From positions 38,815-102,814 of the forward strand of contig JAQTTZ010000003.1 of assembly GCA_028710485.1 (NCBI GenBank): DNA of 64,000 bases. The letters run 5' to 3'. A program made the translations under genes and the position numbers. Positions 45,550 through 53,420 of this stretch are shown piece after piece. Under the pieces are notes generated by a model that saw only the letters and a program-made list of their open reading frames with translations, did not search any database and had not been told where the DNA came from. Source of the stretch: Bacteriovorax sp. (lineage in GTDB: Bacteria > Bdellovibrionota > Bacteriovoracia > Bacteriovoracales > Bacteriovoracaceae). Numbering within the stretch: position 1 is the first letter of the stretch; every line of letters starts with the position of its first letter.

Positions 45550-46491
45550 ATGACAAATCCCTATGAAATTCTCGGCGTCTCTAAAACTGCTTCTCAGGAC
45601 GAAATCAAAAAAGCCTATCGGAGCTTAGTCAAAAAATATCATCCTGATTTAAATCCTGGAAATAAAAAAGCTGAAGAAAAATTTAAAGAAATCTCACATG
45701 CTTACGATCTTATCGGTACTCCCACAGAACGTACAAAATTCGATAATGGAGAAATTAACGAAGAACAAGAACAAGAATGGCAACGCCAACAAGGTTCCAG
45801 AACCAGATCACAAGGTCCTCGAACGGGCCGCTACTCACAGTCGTTTGCTGACAAATTTGGGGGAGAAGATTTTTTCGAAGAATTTTTTAAGTCTCACCGA
45901 GGTAAATCTCAAGCACCGAAGGCCGAAAGAGACACACATTACCAGATGGATATTAGTTTTCGGGAATCAATACTTGGTGAAGAAAAAGTTATTACTTTAG
46001 CAAACGGTAAAAATTTAAAAATAAAAATTCCACCTGGCATAATCTCTGGAACCAAACTTAGATTCAAAAACATGGGAACTCAAGGTTCAGATGAACTAGC
46101 ACCAGGAGATGCCTATATAGAAATAACTGTTCGCCCACTAGAAGGGTGGGCACGCCATGGTCTCGACCTAGAGACTGAAGTGCCCATCAGCTTTATAGAA
46201 GGCATTATGGGGGTGGAAATATCCATACCGACAATGTATGGGCCGGTAATGCTAAAAATACCATCAGGTGTAAACAACGGAAGCAAGTTGCGGATAAAAG
46301 GTAAAGGCGTAAAACAAGGCCTTGAAACAGGCAATCAGATTGTCCAACTAAAAGTCATGCTTCCAAAAGTTGTCTCTCCAGAATTGCGTGCGGCGATAGC
46401 GAGCTGGAAGGGAGCGTTTGATTACAATCCAAGAGGGCCTATGGATCAAAAAACTAAAGAACACTCTACTGAAACAAGAGGTGAAGCTTGA
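45550..46491 (+). CDS. cbpA: CbpA-like DnaJ co-chaperone / curved-DNA-binding protein
   Basis: J domain at residues 1-66 with the HPD motif ([10 protein letters not shown]), then a Gln/Arg-rich linker instead of the Gly/Phe region of DnaJ, no zinc finger, and two C-terminal substrate domains ([37 protein letters not shown]). This is the CbpA architecture: co-chaperone of DnaK and nucleoid-associated in E. coli. The neighbouring cbpM gene supports the call. Confidence 0.92.
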   Translation: MTNPYEILGVSKTASQDEIKKAYRSLVKKYHPDLNPGNKKAEEKFKEISHAYDLIGTPTERTKFDNGEINEEQEQEWQRQQGSRTRSQGPRTGRYSQSFADKFGGEDFFEEFFKSHRGKSQAPKAERDTHYQMDISFRESILGEEKVITLANGKNLKIKIPPGIISGTKLRFKNMGTQGSDELAPGDAYIEITVRPLEGWARHGLDLETEVPISFIEGIMGVEISIPTMYGPVMLKIPSGVNNGSKLRIKGKGVKQGLETGNQIVQLKVMLPKVVSPELRAAIASWKGAFDYNPRGPMDQKTKEHSTETRGEA

Positions 46492-46763
46492 GAACGACAT
46501 TAACTTTTGAAATTGCTGAGGCGGCCCACGAATGTGGAATAAACCAGGAAGCGATAATCCAATTTATAAATTTCGAATGGATCCAACCAGTGGATCCGAT
46601 AAACCTTTTATTAGATAAAGACGATATCGCCCGCATTCAATTAATATCAGAACTAAAAGATAATTTAGGTGTAAATGATGAAAGCATACCTATTATTTTA
46701 CATTTAATAGATCAACTCAATCATCTACACCAGGAATTAATTCAAAAGACGAAACGACTTTAG
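46488..46763 (+). CDS. cbpM: CbpM-like chaperone modulator (MerR-type fold)
   Basis: 91 residues. TTG start within the TTGA that overlaps the cbpA stop by 4 bp. A MerR-like helical domain ([41 protein letters not shown]) is that of CbpM, which binds the J domain of CbpA and inhibits it. Translational coupling with cbpA would keep their ratio fixed. Ends overlapping the convergent CsbD gene by 4 bp. Confidence 0.88.
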   Translation: MRTTLTFEIAEAAHECGINQEAIIQFINFEWIQPVDPINLLLDKDDIARIQLISELKDNLGVNDESIPIILHLIDQLNHLHQELIQKTKRL

Positions 46764-47008
46764 TAAATTAAATTTTTATTTGGAATACGATGACTATTAG
46801 CATTTCTTGGGTTTAAATTCTTTTTAAATTCTAGCATTTCAAAATCTGCTTGCTCTTTTGTATAGGCATATCTTTTTTGAATTTTCTCAGACAAAAGATC
46901 TAAATGACCTCTTAATGAATCAATTTCTTCATCTTCAAAACGATCCCAATTCATTTTTATCATTTCTCTGACTTCTGGCCACTTGCTGCGTGCAAAATCT
47001 TTTCCCAT
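46760..47008 (-). CDS. CsbD-family stress protein (82 aa, simplest form)
   Basis: The start at 47008 is fixed by AGGAGGG eight bases upstream. The pattern SKWPEVREMIKMNWDRFEDEEIDS... followed by KIQKRYAYTKEQADFEM is that of the CsbD/YjbJ family of small, soluble, general-stress proteins. No tail. It is the most compact of three CsbD-like genes within 5 kb. No sigma-54 site is seen in the 190 bp upstream, unlike the other genes of the island. Confidence 0.85.
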   Translation of the reverse strand: MGKDFARSKWPEVREMIKMNWDRFEDEEIDSLRGHLDLLSEKIQKRYAYTKEQADFEMLEFKKNLNPRNANSHRIPNKNLIY

Positions 47009-47202
47009 AATCAATTCCCTCCTCTTAAGTTGTGATTAATTTTTAGTATAAACTTCTCCATATACCCTCTATATATAATAATTATTGATATACATAATAG
47101 TTAATTAAAACATCAGTTTTATATATTTTCATTCTCACAAAAACTCCATCATCCTTAAATTAACGAAAACTAAAAATAGTTTATCGCAACAAGGAGATCA
47201 GT

Positions 47203-47403
47203 ATGAATTCATCTCCCGAACTAAATCGCAGGCCACGCAAGACAAAAGAAAAAATGAACCGTTTGCTGTATAAAGAGGATTTATTCCCAGCAAATCATTA
47301 TCCAAAGACCTTTACTGAAGCCGAATCAAACTTAGCAATATTCATAATATTATTCGTTATTGCGATGTTGTTATTAGTCCCTGTAGCTGAATTAATAAGA
47401 TAA
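47203..47403 (+). CDS. Small single-helix membrane protein
   Basis: 66 residues; AAGGAG seven bases before the ATG. The first 43 residues are basic (NRRPRKTKEKMNRLLYKED), and the final 23 form one hydrophobic helix (LAIFIILFVIAMLLLVPVA). Probably inner-membrane, tail-anchored. No family recognised. Followed 21 bp later by another small basic gene. Confidence 0.65.
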   Translation: MNSSPELNRRPRKTKEKMNRLLYKEDLFPANHYPKTFTEAESNLAIFIILFVIAMLLLVPVAELIR

Positions 47404-47424
47404 AAAATTAGGAGTATTTAATTT

Positions 47425-47634
47425 ATGCCAAGAAAAACAATATCTAATCGATCCAAACAAAAAGTAAAACCAGAAGTAAAACAGCGAAATAAATCAACAA
47501 AAAATCAATCTATTTTACGTTCTGTGCAAAAAAATGAAACCGAAGAAATTAGTGAAGAAATATTAAATTCAAGGGAGCCTGCAAAAGTTCCTAATGAAAC
47601 TTTTGAACCCCCTGTTTTGAATCCTTTTTATTAA
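47425..47634 (+). CDS. Small, very basic protein
   Basis: 69 residues beginning MPRKTISNRSKQKVKPEVKQ, with TTAGGAG upstream. The N-terminal half is Lys/Arg-rich and likely binds nucleic acid or an acidic partner; the C-terminal half is acidic then Pro-rich. A similar basic N-terminus (MPIKRHPKKTTRQKRL) is found in the 50374-50646 gene. Not recognised; ends at a terminator. Confidence 0.6.
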   Translation: MPRKTISNRSKQKVKPEVKQRNKSTKNQSILRSVQKNETEEISEEILNSREPAKVPNETFEPPVLNPFY

Positions 47635-47644
47635 TTTCAATAAA

Positions 47645-47686
47645 AACCCCTGAGAAAGATATCAATAACTTTTCCAGGGTGTTTTA
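47645..47686 (+). terminator. Terminator after the small basic gene
   Basis: An imperfect stem (ACCCCTGAGAAAG against CTTTTCCAGGGTG) with a 9-base loop is followed by TTTT. It lies 11 bp after the stop and just before the convergent LysR gene. Confidence 0.65.
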
Positions 47687-47690
47687 ATGA

Positions 47691-48629
47691 TTAACTTACG
47701 ATTGCTTCTTTAGTGCAAATTTCTTTAAAAGAATTAGAAAATTGCTGAACAAGAAGATCGTCTTTATTTTGACTATGACATGTAAGGGAGACCTGGTATT
47801 TCCAATATCCTTCTTTTGGTCCAATCATTTGCAGGGACTTGTCACGAATAAATTGATTAACATATAATAACGGAAAGAATGCAAGGCCGATTTCATCAGT
47901 CACAGCATGAACTAAAGACCCCATAGCATCACTTTCAAAAGCTATTTTCTTTTTTACTTTATTTGTTTCAAAAAATTTATCGATTTCACCCCGAAATTTA
48001 AATTTAGGAGAAGGCATAATCCATTGGACTTCATCATCTTCAAGAATTTGCTGAAAGACGGCCGGAGCATCGAGGTTTTTTACTTGATTAGGAACTTTCC
48101 AATTAGTAGAACAAGTCAACACAACAGGAAATTCTGCTTTCTCAAGATCAATGAAATTAGAATCTACCATTCCTGAATCTGTTACGACTGCATCGAACTC
48201 TTTAAAGCGCAACTTTTCTAAAAGTTGTGCTTGAGTGGCAGATACAACAGTGACCTTTGGTCTTTTTTCTGAATCATATTTTTTTAAGAAAAGGCTAACC
48301 ACTTCTGCGACAAAAGATCGATCAACATGTTCAGAAACACCAATGCAAATTTTTCTCGTAGAAGAAGGAACGCGCTTAGAAATAAGCTCATTCATTTTTT
48401 CGGAAAACTCGAACATTTGTCGACAGAAGCCAAAGACTTCTGTCCCCGAAGTCGTCAACTCAATTGTCCTTCCGGCCTTTTGAAAAAGTTTTAAATCAAG
48501 CGATTGCTCTAAAACTTTAAGCTGACTAGAAAGCGAAGGCTGACTGATCCGAAGATGAGAAGAGGCAGAAGTAACTCCACCGGCCTTAGCTGTTACGTAG
48601 AAATAGTAGAGATGATTGTAGTTGTACAT
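47691..48629 (-). CDS. LysR-family regulator, NhaR-like
   Basis: The winged-helix at residues 1-60 (YNHLYYFYVTAKAGGVTSASSHLRISQPSLSSQ in outline, then LKVLEQSLDLKLFQKAGR) is of the LysR family. The opening NYNHLYYF is that of NhaR, the activator of Na+/H+ antiporter and osmC genes in enteric bacteria. An effector-binding domain of two lobes follows. No antiporter gene adjoins it; the target may be a neighbouring stress gene. No clear ribosome-binding site. Confidence 0.85.
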   Translation of the reverse strand: MYNYNHLYYFYVTAKAGGVTSASSHLRISQPSLSSQLKVLEQSLDLKLFQKAGRTIELTTSGTEVFGFCRQMFEFSEKMNELISKRVPSSTRKICIGVSEHVDRSFVAEVVSLFLKKYDSEKRPKVTVVSATQAQLLEKLRFKEFDAVVTDSGMVDSNFIDLEKAEFPVVLTCSTNWKVPNQVKNLDAPAVFQQILEDDEVQWIMPSPKFKFRGEIDKFFETNKVKKKIAFESDAMGSLVHAVTDEIGLAFFPLLYVNQFIRDKSLQMIGPKEGYWKYQVSLTCHSQNKDDLLVQQFSNSFKEICTKEAIVS

Positions 48630-48722
48630 AATTTTTTTTTGTGTTTATCACACACTCCCATATTTATACTGGTTTTTATATATTCATAAGATCAAATAAA
48701 GCGAGCTTGGAAAGCTAGAACT

Positions 48723-48881
48723 TTATGGAAAATCAAAATGGACTGTTTCAATTTCATAGGTCACTATTGGTTCAACAACCACTCCGCCTTTATCCAAAGC
48801 AAATGAATTATTAATATTAAAAATACTTAAAATCGCGAACCCCATAAAGCAGGCGAAAACTCTAGTTTGGATTATTGTCAT
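48723..48881 (-). CDS. 52-residue secreted protein, possible remnant of an outer-membrane barrel
   Basis: ATG at 48881 with GGAG seven bases upstream. A signal peptide (about residues 1-28, ending NSFA) is followed by LDKGGVVVEPIVTYEIETV, resembling the first strand of outer-membrane barrels in this group (KGGLFVEP-type start), then a stop after HFDFP. Either a small exported protein or the N-terminal piece of a broken barrel gene. A well-spaced sigma-54 promoter match lies at 48951-48966. Confidence 0.55.
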   Translation of the reverse strand: MTIIQTRVFACFMGFAILSIFNINNSFALDKGGVVVEPIVTYEIETVHFDFP

Positions 48882-48950
48882 AATTTACTCCGTCATAATA
48901 AAATATTTCTTATGAGACCAATAGCAATTGCTCAACTTCCATCGCGTAAT

Positions 48951-48966
48951 TGCAGTTAATATGCCA
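48951..48966 (-). promoter_or_regulatory. Sigma-54 (-24/-12) promoter match
   Basis: Minus strand reads TGGCAT-ATTAA-CTGCA, with GG and GC exactly 10 bp apart. It points to the small secreted gene starting at 48881; the transcript would begin near 48940 and leave a leader of about 60 bases. Confidence 0.55.
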
Positions 48967-49118
48967 AGACCACAATTTAGAAAAATCAAATCATTAGAAA
49001 ATTTCACATGTAACTTTGTGATAACAATGCTGTGACAATATTCCCTTTCGGGGGTTTTTTGTCCGCAAAGAATAAATCAAATGTTAAAAAATAAATTGCA
49101 TATATAAGGAGGATTCTA

Positions 49119-49148
49119 ATGCGTAATTTTCATAAGCACCTTATTTAA
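49119..49148 (+). CDS. Nine-residue leader-type ORF with a perfect ribosome-binding site
   Basis: AAGGAGG stands six bases before ATG, and the frame MRNFHKHLI ends at TAA. The 100-bp distance to the CsbD-DUF883 gene at 49248 fits an upstream leader peptide or a remnant of a lost gene start. Upstream (48970-49118) I see only a short CCC/GGG hairpin followed by T at 49043-49058. Confidence 0.35.
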   Translation: MRNFHKHLI

Positions 49149-49187
49149 AAAGAATTTCAACCTCATTTGCCCCCATGACAAATAAGA

Positions 49188-49203
49188 TGGCATAAATCTT
49201 GGA
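49188..49203 (+). promoter_or_regulatory. Imperfect sigma-54 promoter match
   Basis: TGGCAT-AAATC-TTGGA. The -24 element and spacing fit, but the -12 GC is GG. It would give a 40-base leader for the gene at 49248 and start after the leader-type ORF. Confidence 0.3.
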
Positions 49204-49247
49204 GTAAGTTTTTCTGAGAACATATCCCACCTCTTCAGGAGACTCAC

Positions 49248-49727
49248 ATGGAAACACAAATAGTAAAAGGAAATATAAATGAACTGAAAGGGCAAATAAA
49301 ACAAATGTGGGGAAAACTAACTGACGATGACCTGACTCGTATCGAAGGTAATGCTGACGAAATAAAAAGCATTATTCAAAAAACTTATGGATATACTAAA
49401 GAGCGCGCACAATTTGAATTTGAGAAATTCAAAAAAAATAATTCACAATTTTTTCGCGATCCCCGCGAAACACACAACCAGGAGAACACGATGGCCTCAC
49501 AATACGGTGGACAAATGGATACTAATAAAATGAAGAACAGAGCTCAACATATTCTCGAAGAAGATATCGTTGAACCCGCGCAACAATACTTATCAAGAGC
49601 TCGTGAGTTTGGATCAAGAGCGGTTGAAAGAGGCTCTGATCTCGTAAAAGAAAATCCAGGTTATACCATTTTAGGGGCAGCGGCCGTTGGGTTTCTTGCG
49701 GGAGCTTATTTCTCCAGACGTAGATAA
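49248..49727 (+). CDS. CsbD domain fused to a DUF883/ElaB-like membrane tail
   Basis: CAGGAG stands before the ATG. Residues 1-60 are CsbD (NELKGQIKQMWGKLTDDDL, IEGNADEIKSIIQKTYGYTKERAQ). After a polar linker the last 75 residues match the DUF883/YqjD-ElaB family: an amphipathic helix and a C-terminal anchor (NPGYTILGAAAVGFLAGAYFSRRR in outline, split by the helix turn). E. coli keeps these as separate proteins (YjbJ; ElaB/YqjD, which tether ribosomes to the membrane in stationary phase). The fusion would bring the CsbD domain to the membrane. Confidence 0.82.
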   Translation: METQIVKGNINELKGQIKQMWGKLTDDDLTRIEGNADEIKSIIQKTYGYTKERAQFEFEKFKKNNSQFFRDPRETHNQENTMASQYGGQMDTNKMKNRAQHILEEDIVEPAQQYLSRAREFGSRAVERGSDLVKENPGYTILGAAAVGFLAGAYFSRRR

Positions 49728-49747
49728 TTTAAAATTGCAATAAACTT

Positions 49748-49771
49748 AGAAGGGCCTATCCAGGCCCTTCT
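49748..49771 (+). terminator. Terminator after the CsbD-DUF883 gene
   Basis: AGAAGGGCCT, ATCC loop, AGGCCCTTCT followed by TCT. Perfect 10-bp stem. It comes just before the start region of the next gene. Confidence 0.75.
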
Positions 49772-49793
49772 TCTATTGGATCTTGGAGTGTTC

Positions 49794-50336
49794 ATGAAAT
49801 GGCTTTACTTAATTATCTCGATGCTTGTTAAGCGATTCACACATACAGGTAGGCCCGAGAGTAACCCTATGGAAAAAATAAAAGAATTTATAAAGGAGAA
49901 TGCTATAAAAATATTATTAGCATTTTCAGCTGCATCTGCTCTTGGGACATTGTTGGTTTCAGGCGTTGTTATAACAATTGTTAACCTCACAGCTCAGCAC
50001 GATGCAGGTCTTCAACTAAAATTCACAGCTGTTACAGTTGCGGGTTTAGGCATAACCTTGGTTTGCCTCAGTATTTTTGCTGTTGGAATCTATTACACAA
50101 CTGCCGAGAAGCGAGAAGAAAAACGAGAAGAAAAAGCAGCTTACTCGAGACATCCTTTAGAGAATGCCCTAATGCTTTTAGTAAATGACTTTATTCAAGA
50201 AAGAGAATTTAAAAGAGAATTTAAAAGAGAACATCCAAGGGCACAACCTACCTCACATCATCATCCTCATCCACAACCCCATGAAGAAATGAATGTGGAA
50301 GATTTTAGATCGAGTGAAGAGTTTGAAAGACATTAA
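49794..50336 (+). CDS. Two-helix membrane protein with charged repeats and His-rich tail
   Basis: ATG at 49794 with GGAG six bases upstream is preferred; starts at 49776 (TTG) and 49869 are possible. Two membrane helices lie in the middle (IKILLAFSAASALGTLLVSGV, and AVTVAGLGITLVCLSIFAVGI). The C-terminal 70 residues hold charged short repeats (EKREEKREEK, EFKREFKRE) and a HHHPHPQPH stretch that could bind metal. Phage-holin or YqjE-like topology, but no family recognised. Located after a terminator, so probably under a weak internal promoter or read-through. Confidence 0.55.
   Translation: MKWLYLIISMLVKRFTHTGRPESNPMEKIKEFIKENAIKILLAFSAASALGTLLVSGVVITIVNLTAQHDAGLQLKFTAVTVAGLGITLVCLSIFAVGIYYTTAEKREEKREEKAAYSRHPLENALMLLVNDFIQEREFKREFKREHPRAQPTSHHHPHPQPHEEMNVEDFRSSEEFERH
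50199..50232 (+). repeat. Short in-frame tandem repeat
   Basis: AGAGAATTTAAA recurs two and a half times and encodes the EFKREFKRE repeat in the membrane protein gene. Confidence 0.8.
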
Positions 50337-50346
50337 AAACAAAAAA

Positions 50347-50377
50347 TTAAATAGGGAGCAATATGCTCCCTATTTAA
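50347..50377. terminator. Perfect 14-bp hairpin between convergent genes
   Basis: TTAAATAGGGAGCA, ATA loop, TGCTCCCTATTTAA. It starts 11 bp after the plus-strand stop and its right arm contains the stop of the minus-strand gene (50374-50376). It can terminate both. Confidence 0.75.
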
Positions 50378-50646
50378 CTTCGGGTTAAACGAGCGCTCAG
50401 ACGAGCTTTTAAATCGTTTCTTTTAGTCACTGCTTGGGAACCTATCCAACCTTTAACCAAGTCCAATTCTTTCGCTACATCAGTCAGCAATCTGGTGTAA
50501 CCTTTCTGAATTTGATGAAATTGTCGAATAATCTCTTTTTCTCTACCTTCAGTTGAAGTCCGAGTGTCTTCACTTTTCGTATTAACCATTGAGTGTATTA
50601 ACCTCTTTTGCCGAGTCGTTTTTTTTGGATGTCTTTTAATAGGCAT
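50374..50646 (-). CDS. Small basic protein, unrecognised
   Basis: Start at 50646 with AAAGGAGG six bases upstream; 90 residues. The first 25 residues are Lys/Arg/His-rich (MPIKRHPKKTTRQKRL). The rest forms a helical segment (REKEIIRQFHQIQKGYTRLL, DVAKELDLVKGWIG) and a basic tail. It has no membrane helix. A sigma-54 promoter match sits 37 bp upstream. Could be a nucleoid- or ribosome-associated stress protein; not assignable. Confidence 0.6.
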   Translation of the reverse strand: MPIKRHPKKTTRQKRLIHSMVNTKSEDTRTSTEGREKEIIRQFHQIQKGYTRLLTDVAKELDLVKGWIGSQAVTKRNDLKARLSARLTRS

Positions 50647-50682
50647 AATTCCTCCTTTATAAACCAACGTCATTAGATAAAG

Positions 50683-50698
50683 TGCAAATCTAGTGCCT
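50683..50698 (-). promoter_or_regulatory. Sigma-54 promoter match
   Basis: Minus strand AGGCAC-TAGAT-TTGCA. Ten of eleven core bases fit the consensus TGGCAC-N5-TTGCA and the spacing is exact. It points to the small basic gene at 50646; expected start of transcription near 50672. Confidence 0.6.
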
Positions 50699-50859
50699 GA
50701 AATCTGAACTCCTTAATGGGCATAAAAGCTATCTACGACAGCGATATTTTAGAAAACTGGGACATGCCTGAGGAATTATTCCCCTTACTTAACGCGTTAA
50801 ATTGAGAACAAATTAAGAGTCCCCGACATAAAGGCTTAAAATATTATTTTGTCAAAACT

Positions 50860-50875
50860 TGGCATTATTTCTGCA
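50860..50875 (+). promoter_or_regulatory. Sigma-54 promoter match
   Basis: TGGCAT-TATTT-CTGCA with GG and GC exactly 10 bp apart. It gives a leader of about 30 bases for the CsbD-like gene at 50917. Together with the site at 50683 the divergent pair would share a 160-bp control region. Confidence 0.6.
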
Positions 50876-50916
50876 ATCTAGCCTCATGTGGAATAACAGA
50901 TAAATGTGAGGTCAAA

Positions 50917-51555
50917 ATGTTAAATAATGAACAAATTCAAAACAATTGGCCAAAAATCAAATCTCAAGTTCTGTCTCAATGGAATAAATTATCTGAATCA
51001 GAAGTTGAACAAACTCATGGGAGTTCAAACTCACTTGGAAAGCTGGTTCAAGAAAAATATGGGGCCAATGTGAATTTCGATCAAGAATATGAAAAAATTT
51101 GCAATAAATTCAAATCACTCCACTTGGGCCCAAAGCACTCTGAAATGGATATGGCCGAAAAAAGTATGGATAAAGACCGTGATGACCAATACCTTTCAGC
51201 GCAATTTGGTGTCACTAGACCAATAATTGAAAAGAGCAGTAGCGAAACTGTTGGGATAAAAGACTTAAGAAGAAAAATTCTAGATCTAGATGAAGAAGAC
51301 TTCAATGAATCCGAATATGATGGCTTCAATAATACTGATCGCCATTCAGCTGATTATTCAGGATTGAATTACAAAATAGAAACAAAACAAAACAATATAA
51401 ATAAACCCGCTTCGGATGAGATCCAAACCAATCAAGTTCCTAGTCCAAAAGACGAGGACATCACTTTAGGAAGAAGTAATTCTTCTGCAAACACAACATC
51501 ACACTCTGCCCTAGCATCATCCGAAGCAATGTCGAGAGACACTAAGAAGCTATAA
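50917..51555 (+). CDS. CsbD-like protein with long acidic tail
   Basis: GTGAGG stands upstream of the ATG. The first 60 residues (NNWPKIKSQVLSQWNKLSES, VEQTHGSSNSLGKLVQEKYG) follow the CsbD pattern in diverged form. The remaining 150 residues are acidic and Ser/Asn-rich, with one short helix (KDLRRKILDLDEEDFNES), and look disordered. No membrane segment. Monocistronic with its own hairpin. Confidence 0.65.
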   Translation: MLNNEQIQNNWPKIKSQVLSQWNKLSESEVEQTHGSSNSLGKLVQEKYGANVNFDQEYEKICNKFKSLHLGPKHSEMDMAEKSMDKDRDDQYLSAQFGVTRPIIEKSSSETVGIKDLRRKILDLDEEDFNESEYDGFNNTDRHSADYSGLNYKIETKQNNINKPASDEIQTNQVPSPKDEDITLGRSNSSANTTSHSALASSEAMSRDTKKL

Positions 51556-51584
51556 TATATTTTGTTCGCAAAATATATTATAGC
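51549..51584. terminator. 16-bp perfect stem with UUCG tetraloop at the gene's 3' end
   Basis: GCTATAATATATTTTG, TTCG, CAAAATATATTATAGC. The stop codon of the CsbD-like gene is inside the left arm. No T-run follows, so it may act as a stabiliser or processing site rather than an intrinsic terminator. Confidence 0.6.
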
Positions 51585-51678
51585 AGATTTGTGAAGCCCT
51601 ATAACTAAACATAGGGCCCAAATCTTAAAAATCTCCAAATAAATAATGAATAATAATTTATTAAGTTCAAAAACATTT

Positions 51679-51694
51679 TGGCCCATAGTTTGCT
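51679..51694 (+). promoter_or_regulatory. Sigma-54 promoter match for the hemerythrin operon
   Basis: TGGCCC-ATAGT-TTGCT with exact spacing; only the fifth base of the -24 element differs from consensus. Transcription should begin near 51705, 31 bases before the hemerythrin ATG. Confidence 0.6.
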
Positions 51695-51735
51695 TTATAA
51701 ATTGGTAATAATGAATATTCCTTCTGGAGGTTAAG

Positions 51736-52359
51736 ATGCCACGAAATATTTCCCAAGAACAAGATCAGATATCTTTAAATAACCATTTCAATATTATTGA
51801 TCTTTTAACTCTCGATCATTCCTATCTTGTGGAGTGCATAAATGTTTTAAAAAATAAAAATGCTGATAAAAAAATTAAACTTAAATATGCAAAAACTTTT
51901 TTGGATGCTTTTAAAAAACATTCGGCCGGTGAAAAAAAAGCATTATATGCTCCATTGGAAGAAGTTACAGCATTCCGTTCCACGATTCTAGAATACGAAA
52001 TCGAACACGCAATAGTGGATTCGAAAGTTAAAATATTAACTTCAAAGCTCGCCTCCATACGTTCGATGAGTGAAGAATTAGAAGCGGAAATGACTGTTTT
52101 GGCAGCGATTGTAGAGCATCATATTGGAGAAGAGGAAAAAGTATTATTTCCCAAAATGCGTCAAGACATTGAAAATAAACTTTTAAATGAAATGGGCTTT
52201 CAATTTATGGTAATCAGACAATTTAGTGAAAAAGATTTACAACATAAACCGGAATTAAAGGAAGAAGTGTCTTTCATTAAAAATAGCTCTCCTATTTCCT
52301 CTGCCAAGTACTTAAGCAGAACCCATAAGTATTTTAGCAGTCAACAATCCCTTAGATAA
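51736..52359 (+). CDS. Hemerythrin HHE-domain protein
   Basis: Four-helix domain with the iron ligands in order: LDHSYLVE, KHSAGEKKALY, EIEHAIVD and EHHIGEEEKVLFP. These di-iron proteins bind O2 or nitric oxide or sense them. The last 50 residues are an unrelated polar tail. CTGGAGG precedes the ATG. First of four genes that run to 54542 without a terminator. Confidence 0.85.
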   Translation: MPRNISQEQDQISLNNHFNIIDLLTLDHSYLVECINVLKNKNADKKIKLKYAKTFLDAFKKHSAGEKKALYAPLEEVTAFRSTILEYEIEHAIVDSKVKILTSKLASIRSMSEELEAEMTVLAAIVEHHIGEEEKVLFPKMRQDIENKLLNEMGFQFMVIRQFSEKDLQHKPELKEEVSFIKNSSPISSAKYLSRTHKYFSSQQSLR

Positions 52360-52371
52360 AGGAAAGATTTA

Positions 52372-53409
52372 ATGCTTTCTAGATCTGGGAATAAAATTTT
52401 TAAATTAAAATTATTAATTCCAGCGACAATATTGTTAATACTCATTGTCGCACGAATTACTCTCCCCTATGTCCTGCTTAAGAAGGCCAATGCGTATTTA
52501 AGTGAATTTTCTCCAATTTTTTATTTTCATATAAATGACTTAGAGACCAGTCTCATTCGAACCACTTGCCGTTTTCAAGAGGTAACAGGCAAACTAAAGA
52601 GTTCCAACCAGCAATTTCTAAAGATTGAGTCATTTGATACATCAATTGCTTGGAGACTAATATTAAAAGGAAGGCTTCAAAGTGATATCAGCACAAAAAA
52701 ATTAGACTTGTTGATAATCAAAGAGAACTATTTTTTTTCAACTTTAAAACAAGAGGTCTTGAAACTTAAAGAGAAAATAGGCTCATTAAAAATTGAAAGA
52801 GCAGACTTAAATAATGCTTCGATTGCTTTTGAAAACTATAAATCATTGGCAGACGGATCAAGTTTAAAATTGTCGAATATCAACGGAAGAATAACCAATA
52901 TTAGTCCTAGTGAAAAATCTCCACTCTCCTATTTTAATCTGACGGCCATATTAGTCGACCAAACATCTGAACTTAAAATGGTTGGTGAATTAAATCTACT
53001 AAAAAGACCACCTACTTGGAACCTGGATGCAGAAGTGAGAAATCTTCAATTAGCGGCCCTTAATCCCTACTTTAAAAAACACCTGCCACTAACTTTTACC
53101 AAAGGGACTGTCGATATTTACTCGGAAGTTAAATCCGAAGATGGAAAAACAGAAGGGTATATAAAACCTTTCTTTAAAGGAATAAAGATTGTCGCTAACA
53201 AAGACAAAGTTACAAAAGTAAAGCACTTCGGCGTTGAATTGCTTCCAGTGTTGATTGATCTTGTCCTTCACCAATCAAAAAACAAATCCTTCGCTGCCAA
53301 TATAGAATTTGAATATGACAAAAAAATAAAAATAAAAACCAGTAAAAGACATCGCGGCCAATTAAATCCGGGGATAGATGACAGATATCAATTAACTAAC
53401 GTTCTATAA
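52372..53409 (+). CDS. AsmA/DUF748-like membrane-anchored periplasmic protein
   Basis: One N-terminal membrane helix (about 12-33) is followed by a large beta-rich domain (FYFHINDLETSLIRTTCRFQ, KGRLQSDISTKKLDLLII, LAALNPYFKKHLPLTFTKGTVDIYSE in short runs) typical of the AsmA/DUF748 superfamily, which moves or tethers lipids between membranes. DUF748 rather than full AsmA because of the length (345). Starts 12 bp after the hemerythrin gene and ends in ATAATG overlapping an early start of the next gene. Confidence 0.7.
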   Translation: MLSRSGNKIFKLKLLIPATILLILIVARITLPYVLLKKANAYLSEFSPIFYFHINDLETSLIRTTCRFQEVTGKLKSSNQQFLKIESFDTSIAWRLILKGRLQSDISTKKLDLLIIKENYFFSTLKQEVLKLKEKIGSLKIERADLNNASIAFENYKSLADGSSLKLSNINGRITNISPSEKSPLSYFNLTAILVDQTSELKMVGELNLLKRPPTWNLDAEVRNLQLAALNPYFKKHLPLTFTKGTVDIYSEVKSEDGKTEGYIKPFFKGIKIVANKDKVTKVKHFGVELLPVLIDLVLHQSKNKSFAANIEFEYDKKIKIKTSKRHRGQLNPGIDDRYQLTNVL

Positions 53410-53420
53410 TGGAGACTATA

